From contig VEPF01000320.1 in NCBI GenBank assembly GCA_012027055.1, forward strand, positions 1 through 6,937: 6,937 nucleotides of DNA. Reading direction: 5' to 3'. Origin of the DNA: Gemmatimonadota bacterium. GTDB lineage: Bacteria; Gemmatimonadota; Gemmatimonadetes; Longimicrobiales; RSA9. Positions 6,127-6,937 of the stretch are shown in pieces. The position numbers and the translations under genes were made by a program. Positions within the stretch are counted from its first letter, which is position 1. Each line of letters begins with the position of its first letter. The notes below the pieces were generated by a model. That model saw only the letters and a program-made list of their open reading frames with translations, was not told the DNA's origin and did no database searches.

Positions 6127-6937
6127 ATGGAACGAGCAGTCACACCGTCGCACGGAAACCGCGCGGATCCGCAGCCGGGACCGGCCGTCCTCATCACCGG
6201 CGCCTCCACCGGCATCGGCCGCGCAACCGTTGATCGCCTGGCCGCTGCCGGCTGGCGGGTCTACGCGAGCGTGCGCCGGCAGGCAGATGCGGATGTGCTG
6301 GCAGGCGCGCACGGCGCGCGGGTCACACCGCTGGTCTTCGATGTCACGGACCTGTCGGCGGTACAGGCCGCGGGCCAGCGCATCGTGATGGAGTGCGGGG
6401 CGGCCGGACTGCGCGGGCTGGTCAACAACGCCGGCATGGCGGTGGCGGGGCCGCTCGAGTTCCTGCCCCCGGCGGAGCTGCGGCACCAGCTGGACGTGAA
6501 CGTGGTCGGGCAGGTGGCGGTGACGCAGGCGGTGTTGCCGGCGCTGCGGCAGGCACGCGGCCGGGTAGTGATGATCGGCTCGATCGCGGGCCTCAGCGCG
6601 CTTCCGTTCACGGGCGCGTACTCGGCCTCGAAGTTCGCGCTCGAGGCGATCACGGATGCCTGGCGCATCGAGTTGCACCCGTGGGGCATCGAACTGGTCA
6701 TGATCGAGCCGGGCGCGATCGCCACGCCCATCTGGGAGCCGGGCACGCGCTACGCGCTCGACATCATGGACAAGTTGCCGCCGCAGGTGACGGAGTACTA
6801 CGGAGCCCCGCTGGACGGGATGCGGCGGCGGGCCGCCCGGGGCATCGAAGGGTTGCCGCCGGACGAGGTGGCAAAGGTGGTGGAGCGCGCGCGCACGGCC
6901 CGCCGCCCCCGCCCCCGCTACCTGAGCAGTGCCGCCG
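6127..6937 (+). CDS. Short-chain dehydrogenase/reductase, 3' end outside the window
   Basis: The frame is open from ATG 6127 to the window edge, giving 270 residues, close to full length for a classical SDR. It is an NAD(P)-dependent oxidoreductase acting on an alcohol or carbonyl group. The cofactor motif TGASTGIG is at 24-31, Arg50-Arg51 after the second strand favour NADP(H), FDVTD is at 71-75 and NNAG at 100-103. The catalytic set is Asn125, Ser152, Tyr165 (YSASK) and Lys169, with the PG motif at 195-196. The C-terminal end (ARRPRPRYL at 258-266) resembles the retinol/hydroxysteroid dehydrogenase-like branch, where such a sequence lies near the end of the protein. An in-frame TAG at 6085-6087 bounds the start. 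The ribosome binding site is poor (GGGGCG about seven bases upstream). Residues 1-18 are an unstructured polar extension before the first strand. Substrate unknown; it is divergent from the oxidoreductase operon and a shared pathway is unproven. Confidence 0.92.
   Translation, partial: MERAVTPSHGNRADPQPGPAVLITGASTGIGRATVDRLAAAGWRVYASVRRQADADVLAGAHGARVTPLVFDVTDLSAVQAAGQRIVMECGAAGLRGLVNNAGMAVAGPLEFLPPAELRHQLDVNVVGQVAVTQAVLPALRQARGRVVMIGSIAGLSALPFTGAYSASKFALEAITDAWRIELHPWGIELVMIEPGAIATPIWEPGTRYALDIMDKLPPQVTEYYGAPLDGMRRRAARGIEGLPPDEVAKVVERARTARRPRPRYLSSAA

Noticed and set aside
5952..6215. 88-codon N-terminal extension of the gamma subunit
   Set aside because: It would span the intergenic region and overlap the divergent dehydrogenase; conserved sequence and a good ribosome site start at 5951.
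5347..6678. 443-codon minus-strand frame covering the dehydrogenase and gamma genes in another phase
   Set aside because: Out of phase with gamma and antisense to the dehydrogenase; the product is low-complexity Arg/Gly/Ala-rich.
1..6937. CRISPR arrays, mobile elements, tRNA genes, toxin-antitoxin or defence systems
   Set aside because: No repeat-spacer pattern, transposase, integrase, cloverleaf sequence or defence-protein motif was found; nearly all sequence is explained by six metabolic genes.

Overview
The window is very GC-rich (roughly 70% by eye; not computed) and densely coded. The genes carry strong G/C third positions, purine-rich Shine-Dalgarno sites and overlapping stop/start codons, so it is bacterial. 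A lipoprotein-type dipeptidase and the style of the oxidoreductase operon fit a high-GC environmental phylum such as Gemmatimonadota or Acidobacteriota, but nothing here fixes the taxon.

Layout from left to right. Bases 23-88 form a long near-perfect hairpin that looks like the end of a leftward transcription unit. Bases 135-1424 (minus) encode a lipoprotein of the M19 membrane (renal) dipeptidase family. After a 94-base gap, bases 1519-5951 (minus) form a tight four-gene operon. In transcription order it encodes the gamma subunit of a 2-oxoacid:acceptor oxidoreductase; a 584-residue GltD-like FAD/NAD(P) flavoprotein with a ferredoxin (delta-type) domain at its C-terminus; the alpha subunit; and the TPP-binding beta subunit. 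The junctions overlap by 8, 4 and 4 bases. A 175-base divergent intergenic region (5952-6126) then separates this operon from a rightward short-chain dehydrogenase/reductase gene that runs off the window end.

How the genes fit together: alpha, beta and gamma should form the TPP- and CoA-dependent core that oxidatively decarboxylates a 2-oxoacid to an acyl-CoA. Electrons would pass through the beta-subunit iron-sulfur cluster to the C-terminal ferredoxin domain of the flavoprotein and then through FAD to NAD(P). The operon therefore reads as a self-contained 2-oxoacid:NAD(P)+ oxidoreductase rather than a plain ferredoxin-linked one. It resembles the five-subunit phenylglyoxylate:NAD+ oxidoreductase type, but with the small Fe-S subunit and the flavoprotein fused. 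The 2-oxoacid cannot be named from sequence alone. The dipeptidase and the dehydrogenase have no proven link to the operon.

I found no tRNA, rRNA, CRISPR array, insertion sequence, phage gene or defence system. The most interesting content is the fused electron-output subunit and its unusual cysteine pattern.
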